The position numbers were made by a program, and so were the translations under genes. Source: Chloroflexota bacterium (GTDB lineage: Bacteria; Chloroflexota; UBA5177; JANWHV01). Taken from it: a stretch of DNA of 7,952 nucleotides. Positions 1-6,507 of this stretch are shown here, one piece after another (the first letter of the stretch is position 1; the number at the start of each line of letters is the position of its first letter). The stretch lies in contig JANWHV010000257.1 of the NCBI GenBank assembly GCA_025450255.1, forward strand, positions 1-7,952. Reading direction: 5' to 3'. The notes below the pieces were generated by a model, which made no database searches, was not told where the DNA came from, and saw only the letters and a program-made list of their open reading frames with translations.

Positions 1-24
1 GTCAGAGCGGCCGCTCCTGGCGCC

Positions 25-660
25 CTATGACCTAACCGACAGGTGCGAGACGTCATTGATGCAAATGACTTCGGCTTCCTTGTTCTCATAGCTCGGATCG
101 TCCTCTGACTCGTCGAATTGCACGCGGCTGATGCCGCAGTTATTCATGCGGAACCAGATGGAATGTTGGGCGGGTACGTGCAAGAGGGCACGCAGCAGGT
201 AGTTCGCGAAGCCGCCGTGCGTGGCCACCACCACGCAATCGCCGGCGGCGTGGCGCGCGCGCAGCGCGGCTATCGCGGCGGCCCCCCGCTCCAGGGCGGA
301 CTCATAGGTTTCACCGCCATGATTCCAGCCATCGGCTTCAAAGCTTGGCGGGAAAACGGCCTTCGGGAATCGCTTGAGCAGATCATCGCGGCCAAACCCA
401 CGGTGCAACGGGCCTCGGTGTTCTTGCAACTCGGGCCAGATCTCGACGGTCGAGATGTTGGCGGCCTCGGCGATCGCCGTGCCGGTGGCAAGGGCGCGAA
501 CGAGCGGGCTGGCCACCACATGGGTTATACCACTTCCCGCGAGGCGAGCGCCCGTCTCGCGCGCCTGTTGCCGCCCGAGCGCGGTAAGCTCGCCGTCAGG
601 CACATCGTCGGTGGTAATGTTGCCCGTCGACTGGCCGTGTCGAACGATGATCATGTGCAT
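25..660 (-). CDS. Histidine phosphatase family protein (phosphoglycerate mutase-like)
   Basis: This 211-residue protein belongs to the histidine phosphatase (phosphoglycerate mutase-like) superfamily, which removes phosphate through a phosphohistidine intermediate. The N-terminus carries the RHG signature (R7-H8-G9, followed by QSTGN). The second conserved arginine is in SPLVRA (R55), an acidic residue follows in ELQEH (E77/E80), and the second catalytic histidine is H148 in ATHGGF. The core ends near residue 183. The last 25 or so residues are an acidic, less conserved tail. Two in-frame ATGs occur (660 and 654). An AAAGG sequence about ten bases upstream favours 660. The gene begins 23 bases after the glycosidase stop, so co-transcription is likely. 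It lacks an obvious signal peptide and should be cytoplasmic. The substrate cannot be read from the sequence: a sugar phosphate phosphatase, a cofactor phosphatase (CobC-like) or a general phosphatase are all possible. The family call is firm. Confidence 0.9.
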   Translation of the reverse strand: MHMIIVRHGQSTGNITTDDVPDGELTALGRQQARETGARLAGSGITHVVASPLVRALATGTAIAEAANISTVEIWPELQEHRGPLHRGFGRDDLLKRFPKAVFPPSFEADGWNHGGETYESALERGAAAIAALRARHAAGDCVVVATHGGFANYLLRALLHVPAQHSIWFRMNNCGISRVQFDESEDDPSYENKEAEVICINDVSHLSVRS

Positions 661-683
661 GCGCGCGGCGCCTTTCTGCTGAT

Positions 684-2918
684 TTAGAGCGTCAGTATTT
701 TGGCCTCACCCGCCGCCAATGACAGGGACATGACTTGCCCATCCTCGATCAGTGACGGCGCGACCGTGAGCGTCACGTCCTGTCTTTCGGTCGAACAGAC
801 GAAGATGGTCACCCTATCGTCTCGCCGTAGAGCAATACAGAATGCGTCCGAGCTGATCTGGCCTGAAACGTCTTCGTCGAACAACAGGACGGGGAACTCG
901 CTTTCTACATCCAGCGTGCTATACAGGACGCCGTCGTGGAAAAATAGACTGTGGACCTTGCCCGCATACGGAAATTTGCGGACGGCCACCCATCGCCAGG
1001 AATCCGGGATGTGCGGTCGGACGATAAGGCGATGCAGCGATGGGCGGAATCCGACCAGGCCGTCCATGGCGAGCCAGAGATAGGTGGGCGGCATCCACGG
1101 ACTCAGGGCCATGCCGCAACTCTCATAGGTAGTGCCGTTCAATCGTTCGGGAAACTGGCCAGGCACGACATTCTTAAACGTAGCCGGCACGCTCGTCTCG
1201 CTCAAGCGATAGATATTGCGCATGGCCTGCACGACCATCTCGGGCCGGTCTTCGCGCCCCGCGTAAGCGATCCACGCCGTAAGATTCGGCCACACGCCGC
1301 CGAGCAATTGCAGGCTTCGCTCTGGGTCGTAGTTTGGCTCACCCGGGGCTACGGTTCGCACGCCGTACTCCGTCCAGAACGCCGGGCCGGTAAGAATATC
1401 GAGGACGCGATTCTTAAGCTCCGGCGTGGCGACTCCGAACACGAGAGGGAAGACCATGTCACCCGTCAGGTCATGATGGCGTACACCCTGGTTATCTATA
1501 TTGAGGAGATAGACCCCGGTCCGCTCGGAGACGAGTTGCGTGTTGATACTGTGCTTGAGCGCGACGGCCGCTTCCAGGAAGCGTTGGGCATCCTCGGACT
1601 CTTGCAGAGCCTCGGCGCAGCGGCTCGCCAGGTAGAGCCCCATGTAACATTCGGCATTGATCTCGGTCACGGCGCCGCTTAGCTGGTAGCCGGGGACAAC
1701 ATTGCGCCACGAGCAGATCCCCCATAGATTGCTCTCCTCGCTGGTACACCAAATCAGGCCGTCACGCTGCTGCGCCAGTATCCAATCCGCCGCGTCGCGC
1801 ACGGTCTTGTACATACCAAGGAGGAAATCGACGTCTTTTGTCAGCGCGTAATGATGGTGGACACCAAAAATGAACAGTGGCGTGTCGTCATTGATGTTCA
1901 GGCCGTAATTGCTGATGAACGGAGGGTCATTGGACGCCAGAATATACTCGGTCAGCTCGCCGCCCGGCTCCACGCCATAGTCACGAACAACCTCAAGCGA
2001 TCCGCGGCTAAACCACGGCACAAAATAGTCACAGCCGACCGTGAACCAGGCCACGTCACGAACTACGAGGATGTCTTGCGGCGGGTCATTGGTGAAGCCG
2101 AGCCCGACCGGGAACCGGCGCTGATCGCGGATCATATTGACCTTCGCCCAGCGAATAGCGCGGTTCAGCACGGGATCGGGCGTCGCGACATCACAACGGT
2201 CGATGAGCGCGCCAAACTCGATCTCCGTCCGCTCGAAGACGTCGCGATACTGCATGGCGCGCTCGAATCGCCCTATCGCGCTCGCCGCGCCGGCATCGGA
2301 AATAACGAGACAGAAGCTTATCTCGCGCGACTCGTCGGGATCCAGTGCGACCTCGTACCGCAACTGCGCGGTACGATCGTTGAACCGCGTGTCGACAAGC
2401 GCCGCCGAGCTGCCAAGCACGCGCACCTCATCCTCGCGGCCAACGGTGCGCGTGACGACCAGGCCATCCACCAGCTCAGAGCGAAACCGCTTATCGAGCT
2501 GGCCTGGCTCCGGCATCTTCATATACTCGGTGCCCACGAAGAGCGGATAATGCGCCGTGACATCAATAGATGCCGTACATGGGGCGTCCGTCAGGTTCCG
2601 CGCGAGCACAACCATGTAGACACATCCTTGATCCTCGGTGCCAAAGGGCGCGAAGAAGGTCTTGGAAACGTCCAGGCGGTCAGATGCATAGGTCGTGATT
2701 TGGTGCGACGCATAAAAGCGCGTGGTTTTGGCGGTCAGGGCCTGCTCGCCGTCGCCGAAGCGAAAGGTCATGCGCCCACAGTAAAACTGATCGTCGGCGG
2801 CGCGCCAGAGCCCGGCCAGGTTCGATTGGGCATCAGTCCTGGCATGGATCTCGAGGTTCCCATAGTGGGCGCCAAGCCACAGCTTGCCGACATCGTACTC
2901 GTAGAACATTGGGCGCAT
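684..2918 (-). CDS. Large six-hairpin glycosidase, amylo-alpha-1,6-glucosidase (GDE_C)-like
   Basis: The protein has 744 residues from the preferred start. Its layout is that of (alpha/alpha)6-barrel glycoside hydrolases: an N-terminal beta-rich region (about 1-225), a helical catalytic region (about 235-630) and a beta-rich C-terminal region. Barrel landmarks are RDVAWF (Asp288), NINDDTPLF (around 343-350), AVTEINAE (Glu419), GGVWPNLTAW (540-549), PERLNG (Glu591) and SPWMPPTYLWLA (606-617). They resemble the debranching-enzyme C-terminal domain and related families with acidic catalytic residues. By family analogy Glu419 and Glu591 or Asp288 are the catalytic candidates, but this is inference. 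No signal peptide is seen, so it probably acts on cytoplasmic oligosaccharides or glycogen-like glucan. An in-frame TTG at 2951 would add 11 residues. The ATG at 2918 is preferred because GGAGGAAA lies ten bases before it. The gene follows greA after a gap of 96 bases. Exact family and substrate are uncertain. Confidence 0.82.
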   Translation of the reverse strand: MRPMFYEYDVGKLWLGAHYGNLEIHARTDAQSNLAGLWRAADDQFYCGRMTFRFGDGEQALTAKTTRFYASHQITTYASDRLDVSKTFFAPFGTEDQGCVYMVVLARNLTDAPCTASIDVTAHYPLFVGTEYMKMPEPGQLDKRFRSELVDGLVVTRTVGREDEVRVLGSSAALVDTRFNDRTAQLRYEVALDPDESREISFCLVISDAGAASAIGRFERAMQYRDVFERTEIEFGALIDRCDVATPDPVLNRAIRWAKVNMIRDQRRFPVGLGFTNDPPQDILVVRDVAWFTVGCDYFVPWFSRGSLEVVRDYGVEPGGELTEYILASNDPPFISNYGLNINDDTPLFIFGVHHHYALTKDVDFLLGMYKTVRDAADWILAQQRDGLIWCTSEESNLWGICSWRNVVPGYQLSGAVTEINAECYMGLYLASRCAEALQESEDAQRFLEAAVALKHSINTQLVSERTGVYLLNIDNQGVRHHDLTGDMVFPLVFGVATPELKNRVLDILTGPAFWTEYGVRTVAPGEPNYDPERSLQLLGGVWPNLTAWIAYAGREDRPEMVVQAMRNIYRLSETSVPATFKNVVPGQFPERLNGTTYESCGMALSPWMPPTYLWLAMDGLVGFRPSLHRLIVRPHIPDSWRWVAVRKFPYAGKVHSLFFHDGVLYSTLDVESEFPVLLFDEDVSGQISSDAFCIALRRDDRVTIFVCSTERQDVTLTVAPSLIEDGQVMSLSLAAGEAKILTL

Positions 2919-2925
2919 GAACGGA

Positions 2926-2933
2926 TTTCCTCC
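2926..2933 (-). promoter_or_regulatory. Strong ribosome binding site of the glycosidase gene
   Basis: On the minus strand this reads GGAGGAAA, close to a full Shine-Dalgarno. It ends about eight to ten bases before the ATG at 2918. It lies inside the longer reading frame that opens with TTG at 2951, so it decides the start in favour of 2918. Confidence 0.75.
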
Positions 2934-3014
2934 GGCAGGCGGCACGTGCAAACGCGGAACGGCGAACGGAGCGGGAACGTGCTCGCTCGTCTCCCGTGGG
3001 CGGATGGCGCCTGT

Positions 3015-3476
3015 TTAGTGGATGGAGATAATGCGAACGGTGCGCACACCGGCGGGAGCGTTCACCTCTACCGTATCCCCAGGCTTGTGATTCAGCAAGG
3101 CGCGGCCCATAGGCGACTCATTGGAGATGCGACCCTTGGTGGGCGCGGCTTCGAGGGGGCCGACTATGGTGTAGGTGTCTTCCTCGCCGTCCTGCTCAAT
3201 CGTAACCTTCGAGCCCAACTGGACGAGACCATTGGTCGGGCTCTCGATAAGTACGGCATTGCGGAGAAAGTGTTCAAGCGTCGCTATACGCCCCTCGAGC
3301 AAAGCCTGTTCATCCTTGGCATGGTCGTACGCGGCATTTTCCGAAAGGTCGCCATCCTCAGCAGCCGCGCCGATCTGGGCCGCGACTTCGGCGCGGCGCA
3401 CATTTACCAGATGCGCGTATTCAGCCTCGATTTGAGCGCGTCCCTCCGCCGTCAACGGTACGGGCTTGTCATTCAT
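3015..3476 (-). CDS. greA: Transcription elongation factor GreA
   Basis: GreA binds in the secondary channel of RNA polymerase and stimulates cleavage of backtracked transcripts. At 153 residues the length is close to the usual 155-160. The N-terminal part (about 5-75) is the antiparallel coiled coil. Its tip carries the signature GDLSENAAYDHAKDEQ, in which Asp43 and Glu46 correspond to the metal-coordinating acidic pair of E. coli GreA (D41/E44). The C-terminal FKBP-like domain follows (about 80-153), with LGSKVTIEQDGEEDTYTIVG, the ISNESPMGRALL segment and the closing GVRTVRIISI strand. The ATG at 3476 is preceded by TAGGA, which overlaps the coaE stop codon, so translation of the two genes is probably coupled. 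Identification is secure from the motif set. Nothing unusual is seen. Confidence 0.97.
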   Translation of the reverse strand: MNDKPVPLTAEGRAQIEAEYAHLVNVRRAEVAAQIGAAAEDGDLSENAAYDHAKDEQALLEGRIATLEHFLRNAVLIESPTNGLVQLGSKVTIEQDGEEDTYTIVGPLEAAPTKGRISNESPMGRALLNHKPGDTVEVNAPAGVRTVRIISIH

Positions 3477-3487
3477 GGGTATACGTC

Positions 3488-4120
3488 CTATTCCTCACTG
3501 CCGGCGATCCCGTGTATCGCGCCTTGATTCGCGATGTGCAGCGCTTCCAGCGCCTCGCGAACCTGGTCGCGGGTTTCCGCAAGGGTACCGGAATTGTCAA
3601 TTATAACGCTCACGCGCTCTCGCCAATCGGCAAGCTTCGGCTGCGCGGCCATCCTGGCCCGCGCCTCCGTCTCACTCAGGCCACGACCGCCAATGAGCCG
3701 CCGCAATTGCTGCTCCGGCCGCGCCGTGATCCACCATACGCTCCCTGCTAACGATCCGAGTTCACCTTCCAACAACTTGACCGCATCCACCACAACCACT
3801 GCGTCGCTTGGAACGCTCGACAATTGGTCGCGCACCGAGCGTCGCACGGCGGGGTGCAGGATTTGTTCGAGCCGGCGCAATTGTTCCGGGTCACCAAACA
3901 CGACGCGACCAAGCTTGGCGCGCTCGACGGATCCATCCTCGGCAAAGACGCCACCGCCAAAGGTTTCCGCAATCGCGGCACGTACGGCTGCGTCGTCACG
4001 CAACAGATCGTGCGTAACCAGGTCGGCGTCGATTATCGTGGCGCCTACGATATCATGCAACATTGCATCCACCGTGGATTTGCCACACGCAATGTTACCC
4101 GTAACGCCAATTATCAACAA
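3488..4120 (-). CDS. coaE: Dephospho-CoA kinase
   Basis: CoaE phosphorylates the 3' hydroxyl of dephospho-CoA with ATP, the last step of coenzyme A synthesis in the cytoplasm. The protein has 210 residues. It opens with a P-loop (GVTGNIACGKST, K14), followed by IIDADLVTH (D31-D33, H37), a nucleotide-monophosphate-kinase-like core, ILHPAVRR (about 87-94), the lid segment RGLSETEARARMAAQP with conserved arginine and glutamine, and VIIDNSG near the C-terminus. About 15 residues after the core form a tail without a recognisable motif. The called start is TTG at 4120, immediately before another TTG. No in-frame ATG lies nearby, and the ATG at 4129-4131 is out of frame. No good ribosome binding site is seen, so the exact start is uncertain. 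The gene begins 29 bases after the small upstream gene and ends 11 bases before greA. Confidence 0.95.
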   Translation of the reverse strand: MLIIGVTGNIACGKSTVDAMLHDIVGATIIDADLVTHDLLRDDAAVRAAIAETFGGGVFAEDGSVERAKLGRVVFGDPEQLRRLEQILHPAVRRSVRDQLSSVPSDAVVVVDAVKLLEGELGSLAGSVWWITARPEQQLRRLIGGRGLSETEARARMAAQPKLADWRERVSVIIDNSGTLAETRDQVREALEALHIANQGAIHGIAGSEE

Positions 4121-4149
4121 GCGCGCATCACTTTGCGGATGTAAGACGG

Positions 4150-4389
4150 TTAGAGATCGCCTGGTCCCATGCCGTTCGATCCGGTGGCACGCTCGGCACG
4201 GTTCTTTTTGATGTAGTCACGGATCTGGTCCACCGCCTCCGCGAGCTCGAGGAACTCCGCGTAGTCGAAATCCATGACCATGCTTCGCTCGAGAAACCCC
4301 ACGCTCACGGTTTCAGTATCCGGATCATCCCACGACACAAAAAACTCGTTATCGACGATATCAGGATATTGATCGCTTTTCGGGTTCAT
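4150..4389 (-). CDS. Small acidic hypothetical protein
   Basis: I do not recognise this 79-residue protein. It is rich in Asp and Glu in the first 60 residues. An N-terminal beta-like stretch (NEFFVSWDDPDTETVSVGFLERS) leads into an amphipathic helix (YAEFLELAEAVDQIRDYIKKNRAE) and a Gly-rich tail. No transmembrane segment, signal peptide or Cys/His metal motif is visible. It looks real because AAGGA stands six bases before the ATG at 4389, because it fits neatly in the sucC-coaE gap with the same orientation, and because its composition is plausible for a folded protein. A GTG at 4416 would add nine residues (LCTREGSG after the start), but that stretch contains the ribosome binding site, so 4389 is preferred. 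A regulatory or partner-binding role is possible, but nothing in the sequence states it. Confidence 0.7.
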   Translation of the reverse strand: MNPKSDQYPDIVDNEFFVSWDDPDTETVSVGFLERSMVMDFDYAEFLELAEAVDQIRDYIKKNRAERATGSNGMGPGDL

Positions 4390-4393
4390 CCCG

Positions 4394-4400
4394 CTTCCTT
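4394..4400 (-). promoter_or_regulatory. Ribosome binding site of the small acidic gene
   Basis: The minus strand reads AAGGAAG four to six bases upstream of the ATG at 4389. It supports this start over the GTG at 4416 and is the best local evidence that the small gene is translated. Confidence 0.6.
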
Positions 4401-4432
4401 CCCTGGTACACAGCACCCGGACGCTCCGCGCG

Positions 4433-5557
4433 TCACATCAACTGTTGAATCTTTTGTGCCGCCTCTTGCACGCTCTCGACCGGGATGTACTTGCTCCCAG
4501 TGAGTAAGGCACGGCCGGCTTCCTCCTGCGTGCCGGCCAGGCGCACCACGACCGGCACGGCGATATTCATCTCGTCCGCCGCCTGGAGCATGCCCCTCGC
4601 GACCTCATCACACCTGGTGATGCCACCGAATATATTGAAGATAATGCCCTTCACCTCGGGATCGCTCAGCACCATGTTGACGGCCTTCACCACTAACCCG
4701 GCCTGGGCGCCACCCCCGATATCGAGAAAGTTAGCGGGTTTGCCGCCACTGGCCGTCACTACGTCAAGCGTGTTCATCACCAGCCCAGCGCCATTGCCTA
4801 TTACCCCGATATCGCCGCCAAGATGTACGTAGGTCAAGCCCTGCTCCGTCGCCTGCTGGTCCATCGCGTTGTCGAACGATTCTTCGCGATATGGCAAGAG
4901 ATCCTTGTGTCTATAGAGGGCATTGTCGTCGATATCGACTTTCGCGTCCGCCACCACCACCTGGCCGTCGCCCGTGATCACCAGAGGGTTTATCTCAGCC
5001 AGCAGACAGTCATAGCGGATCAGCGCGCCATACAGCCCCTTCAGCACGGCTCCCAGCTCGCGCGACCTGGCGCGGTCGAACCCCGCGTCCTTCATGGCCA
5101 GTCGTACCGCGAAATCAGGCAGCCCGTAGGCCGGATCGATCGCGACACGGACAATTGCCTCGGGATTGGTATGCGCGACATCCTCAATATCCACGCCGCC
5201 CATCGAGCTTAGCATCAGCACGAAACGCTTGCTCGAGCGGTCGTTCACTATGCCGGCATAGTACTCCGTCGCGATGTTCAGCGCGGGCTCGACGAGGACC
5301 TTCTTGACGGTAAGCCCCTTGATATCCATGCCCAGGATACGCTCGGCAACCCCCCGAGCCTGCTCCGGCGTGGATGCCACCTTCACGCCGCCCGCTTTGC
5401 CGCGACCGCCAACATGGACCTGCGCCTTGATCACGACCGTGCCGAGTCGCGCCGCGATAGCCTCGACTTCGTCGGGCCTGGTTGCAACCTCGCCCGTGGG
5501 CACGGGCAAGCCCGCGGCACGGAACAAATCTTTTCCCTGATACTCATGCAATTTCAT
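4433..5557 (-). CDS. sucC: Succinyl-CoA ligase (ADP/GDP-forming) beta subunit
   Basis: SucC is the ATP-grasp subunit of succinyl-CoA synthetase, the TCA-cycle enzyme that couples succinyl-CoA cleavage to NTP formation. The protein has 374 residues, slightly short of the usual 385-400. Landmarks in order are MKLHEYQGKDLF, KAQVHVGGRGKAGGVK (44-59, nucleotide-binding strands), LAEINPLV with VVADAKVDIDDNA (Glu188, Asn190 and Asp204 for metal/phosphate), GNGAGLVMNTLD (254-265), NFLDIGGGA (276-284) and FNIFGGITRCDEVARG (308-322, interface with the alpha subunit's phosphohistidine loop). AAGGGGA eight bases upstream of the ATG overlaps the stop of the preceding MBL gene, which suggests translational coupling. 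The alpha-subunit gene sucD, often directly downstream in other bacteria, is absent here: the next genes are the small acidic gene and coaE. Malate-CoA ligase beta (MtkA) is a close homologue and cannot be excluded by motif alone. Confidence 0.95.
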   Translation of the reverse strand: MKLHEYQGKDLFRAAGLPVPTGEVATRPDEVEAIAARLGTVVIKAQVHVGGRGKAGGVKVASTPEQARGVAERILGMDIKGLTVKKVLVEPALNIATEYYAGIVNDRSSKRFVLMLSSMGGVDIEDVAHTNPEAIVRVAIDPAYGLPDFAVRLAMKDAGFDRARSRELGAVLKGLYGALIRYDCLLAEINPLVITGDGQVVVADAKVDIDDNALYRHKDLLPYREESFDNAMDQQATEQGLTYVHLGGDIGVIGNGAGLVMNTLDVVTASGGKPANFLDIGGGAQAGLVVKAVNMVLSDPEVKGIIFNIFGGITRCDEVARGMLQAADEMNIAVPVVVRLAGTQEEAGRALLTGSKYIPVESVQEAAQKIQQLM

Positions 5558-5565
5558 ATGCGCCG

Positions 5566-5572
5566 TCCCCTT
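5566..5572 (-). promoter_or_regulatory. Ribosome binding site of sucC overlapping the upstream stop
   Basis: The minus strand reads AAGGGGA eight bases before the sucC ATG. Its first bases are shared with the TAA stop of the MBL-fold gene (5571-5573). Ribosomes finishing the upstream gene could re-initiate directly. Confidence 0.65.
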
Positions 5573-6398
5573 AAAACAGTGCTCGCTGTCTAAACAGCGC
5601 GCGCGTATCCCATTCTACACTTGGCCTGTCGCGTTCCGCTACCTGAAGCTCAAACGGCAAGGCGCGACGAAGAAGGCCAAAATGGCGGCGCATGGCCGCG
5701 AGTGCTATGGATGGCCGGTTATTTTCCTCGCTCAGATGGGCCAGCCACACCCAGCGATCGTGGTCCGCGCCGGCAAGGTCTTGCAGTAGCTCGGCCGTTT
5801 GTTCGTTGGCAAGGTGACCGCGCTCACCGGCGATGCGCTTCTTGAGTATGGCGGGATAGCCAGGATTGGCGGCGAGCCGGCCGCGATCGTGATTTGATTC
5901 GATAATCGTCAGGTGGGTGTCACGCAGGGCTTCGTGTACGTGGCGTGAGCAGTGGCCCAGGTCCGTGGCCAGCCCTACTCGCCATTTGCCGAAATCGATG
6001 CGGAATCCCACCGGATCGGCGGCGTCGTGCGGGACTGGAAAGGCGTGGATCTCGAACGGCCCAAGCGTCATGCCGCTACCGGCAGTGATTGGATGCCTAT
6101 CGACGCGGGCGCCAAGCCTCATGCCGCTCATAGTGCCGGCGGTCGCGACCAGCGCCGCCCCGGACTGGCGAGCGAGCACGTCTGCGCCGGCAATGTGATC
6201 GGAATGTTCATGGGTGATCAGGATGCCGATGAGCGGCGAGTGATAGGTCGAATGTTTACGCAATAATTGCTGCAGTTGGCGCGCGCTCAAGCCGGCATCA
6301 ACGAGCAGGGTCGCCGAAGCGCTTTCGATAAGAATTGCGTTCGCGGAACTGCCGCTGGCCAGGCATTTTACGCGTAGGTCTTCGTTCGCCGAATCCAT
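5571..6398 (-). CDS. MBL-fold metallohydrolase, WalJ/YycJ type
   Basis: This is a metallo-beta-lactamase-fold hydrolase of the WalJ/YycJ group; members have been described as exonuclease-like and linked to cell-wall/WalRK loci and replication quality control. From the preferred start the protein has 275 residues. It begins with LRVKCLASGSSANAILIE, which aligns with the usual N-terminus of the group (ASGSSGNA). The metal-binding motif THEHSDHI is at residues 62-69 (H63, H65, D67, H68). It is followed by PVPHDAADPVGFRI, GLATDLGH, IIESNHDRGRL with GYPAILKKRIAGERGHLAN, and WLAHLSEENN, all group signatures. An in-frame ATG at 6494 would add 32 residues of low-complexity character with no ribosome binding site. 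The ATG at 6398 has GAGGA seven bases upstream and fits family length, so it is chosen. It is probably cytoplasmic. The gene lies between the FemAB homologue and sucC. Confidence 0.9.
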   Translation of the reverse strand: MDSANEDLRVKCLASGSSANAILIESASATLLVDAGLSARQLQQLLRKHSTYHSPLIGILITHEHSDHIAGADVLARQSGAALVATAGTMSGMRLGARVDRHPITAGSGMTLGPFEIHAFPVPHDAADPVGFRIDFGKWRVGLATDLGHCSRHVHEALRDTHLTIIESNHDRGRLAANPGYPAILKKRIAGERGHLANEQTAELLQDLAGADHDRWVWLAHLSEENNRPSIALAAMRRHFGLLRRALPFELQVAERDRPSVEWDTRALFRQRALF

Positions 6399-6405
6399 AC
6401 CTGCA

Positions 6406-6410
6406 TCCTC
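6406..6410 (-). promoter_or_regulatory. Ribosome binding site deciding the MBL-fold start
   Basis: The minus strand reads GAGGA seven bases before the ATG at 6398. The alternative ATG at 6494 has no comparable sequence. This site places the true N-terminus right before the conserved SGSSANA segment. Confidence 0.6.
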
Positions 6411-6411
6411 G

Positions 6412-6450
6412 ACCGGCACGGTTAACGCGGCGCGCGGTTTTCGTGCCGGT
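6412..6450. repeat. 9-bp perfect inverted repeat in the MBL leader
   Basis: ACCGGCACG (6412-6420) and CGTGCCGGT (6442-6450) are exact inverted copies separated by 21 bases of GC-rich sequence containing GTTAAC. If the MBL gene starts at 6398, this structure sits in its leader just upstream of the ribosome binding site. It could be an RNA hairpin affecting translation or an operator. No T-run follows on the minus strand, so it is not a standard terminator. Confidence 0.45.
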
Positions 6451-6507
6451 GTGCCGTTAAGACTGTAGTGTACACAGTGGCTCGCTTTTGCCATCGATCG
6501 TTGTAGA

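Noticed and set aside
118..687. Plus-strand open frame of 189 codons
   Set aside because: It lies antisense to the histidine phosphatase, whose RHG and HGG motifs are clear. The antisense product has no family signature.
951..1682. Plus-strand open frame of 243 codons
   Set aside because: It lies fully antisense to the glycosidase gene and has no motif or convincing ribosome binding site.
2919..2951. TTG start at 2951 for the glycosidase
   Set aside because: The added 11 codons contain the GGAGGAAA ribosome binding site that serves the ATG at 2918.
2919..3014. Intrinsic terminator between greA and the glycosidase
   Set aside because: Short complementary stretches occur (GAGCG/CGCTC, GCACGT/ACGTGC), but no stable stem is followed by a T-run on the minus strand.
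1851..3527. Plus-strand open frame of 558 codons antisense to the glycosidase and greA
   Set aside because: It lies opposite two genes with clear family motifs, and its translation is rich in Arg/His/Gly with no recognisable domain. Long antisense frames are common in GC-rich DNA.
6399..6494. N-terminal extension of the MBL-fold protein from the ATG at 6494
   Set aside because: It has no ribosome binding site, no family counterpart and low-complexity composition. The ATG at 6398 has a good site and matches the family N-terminus.
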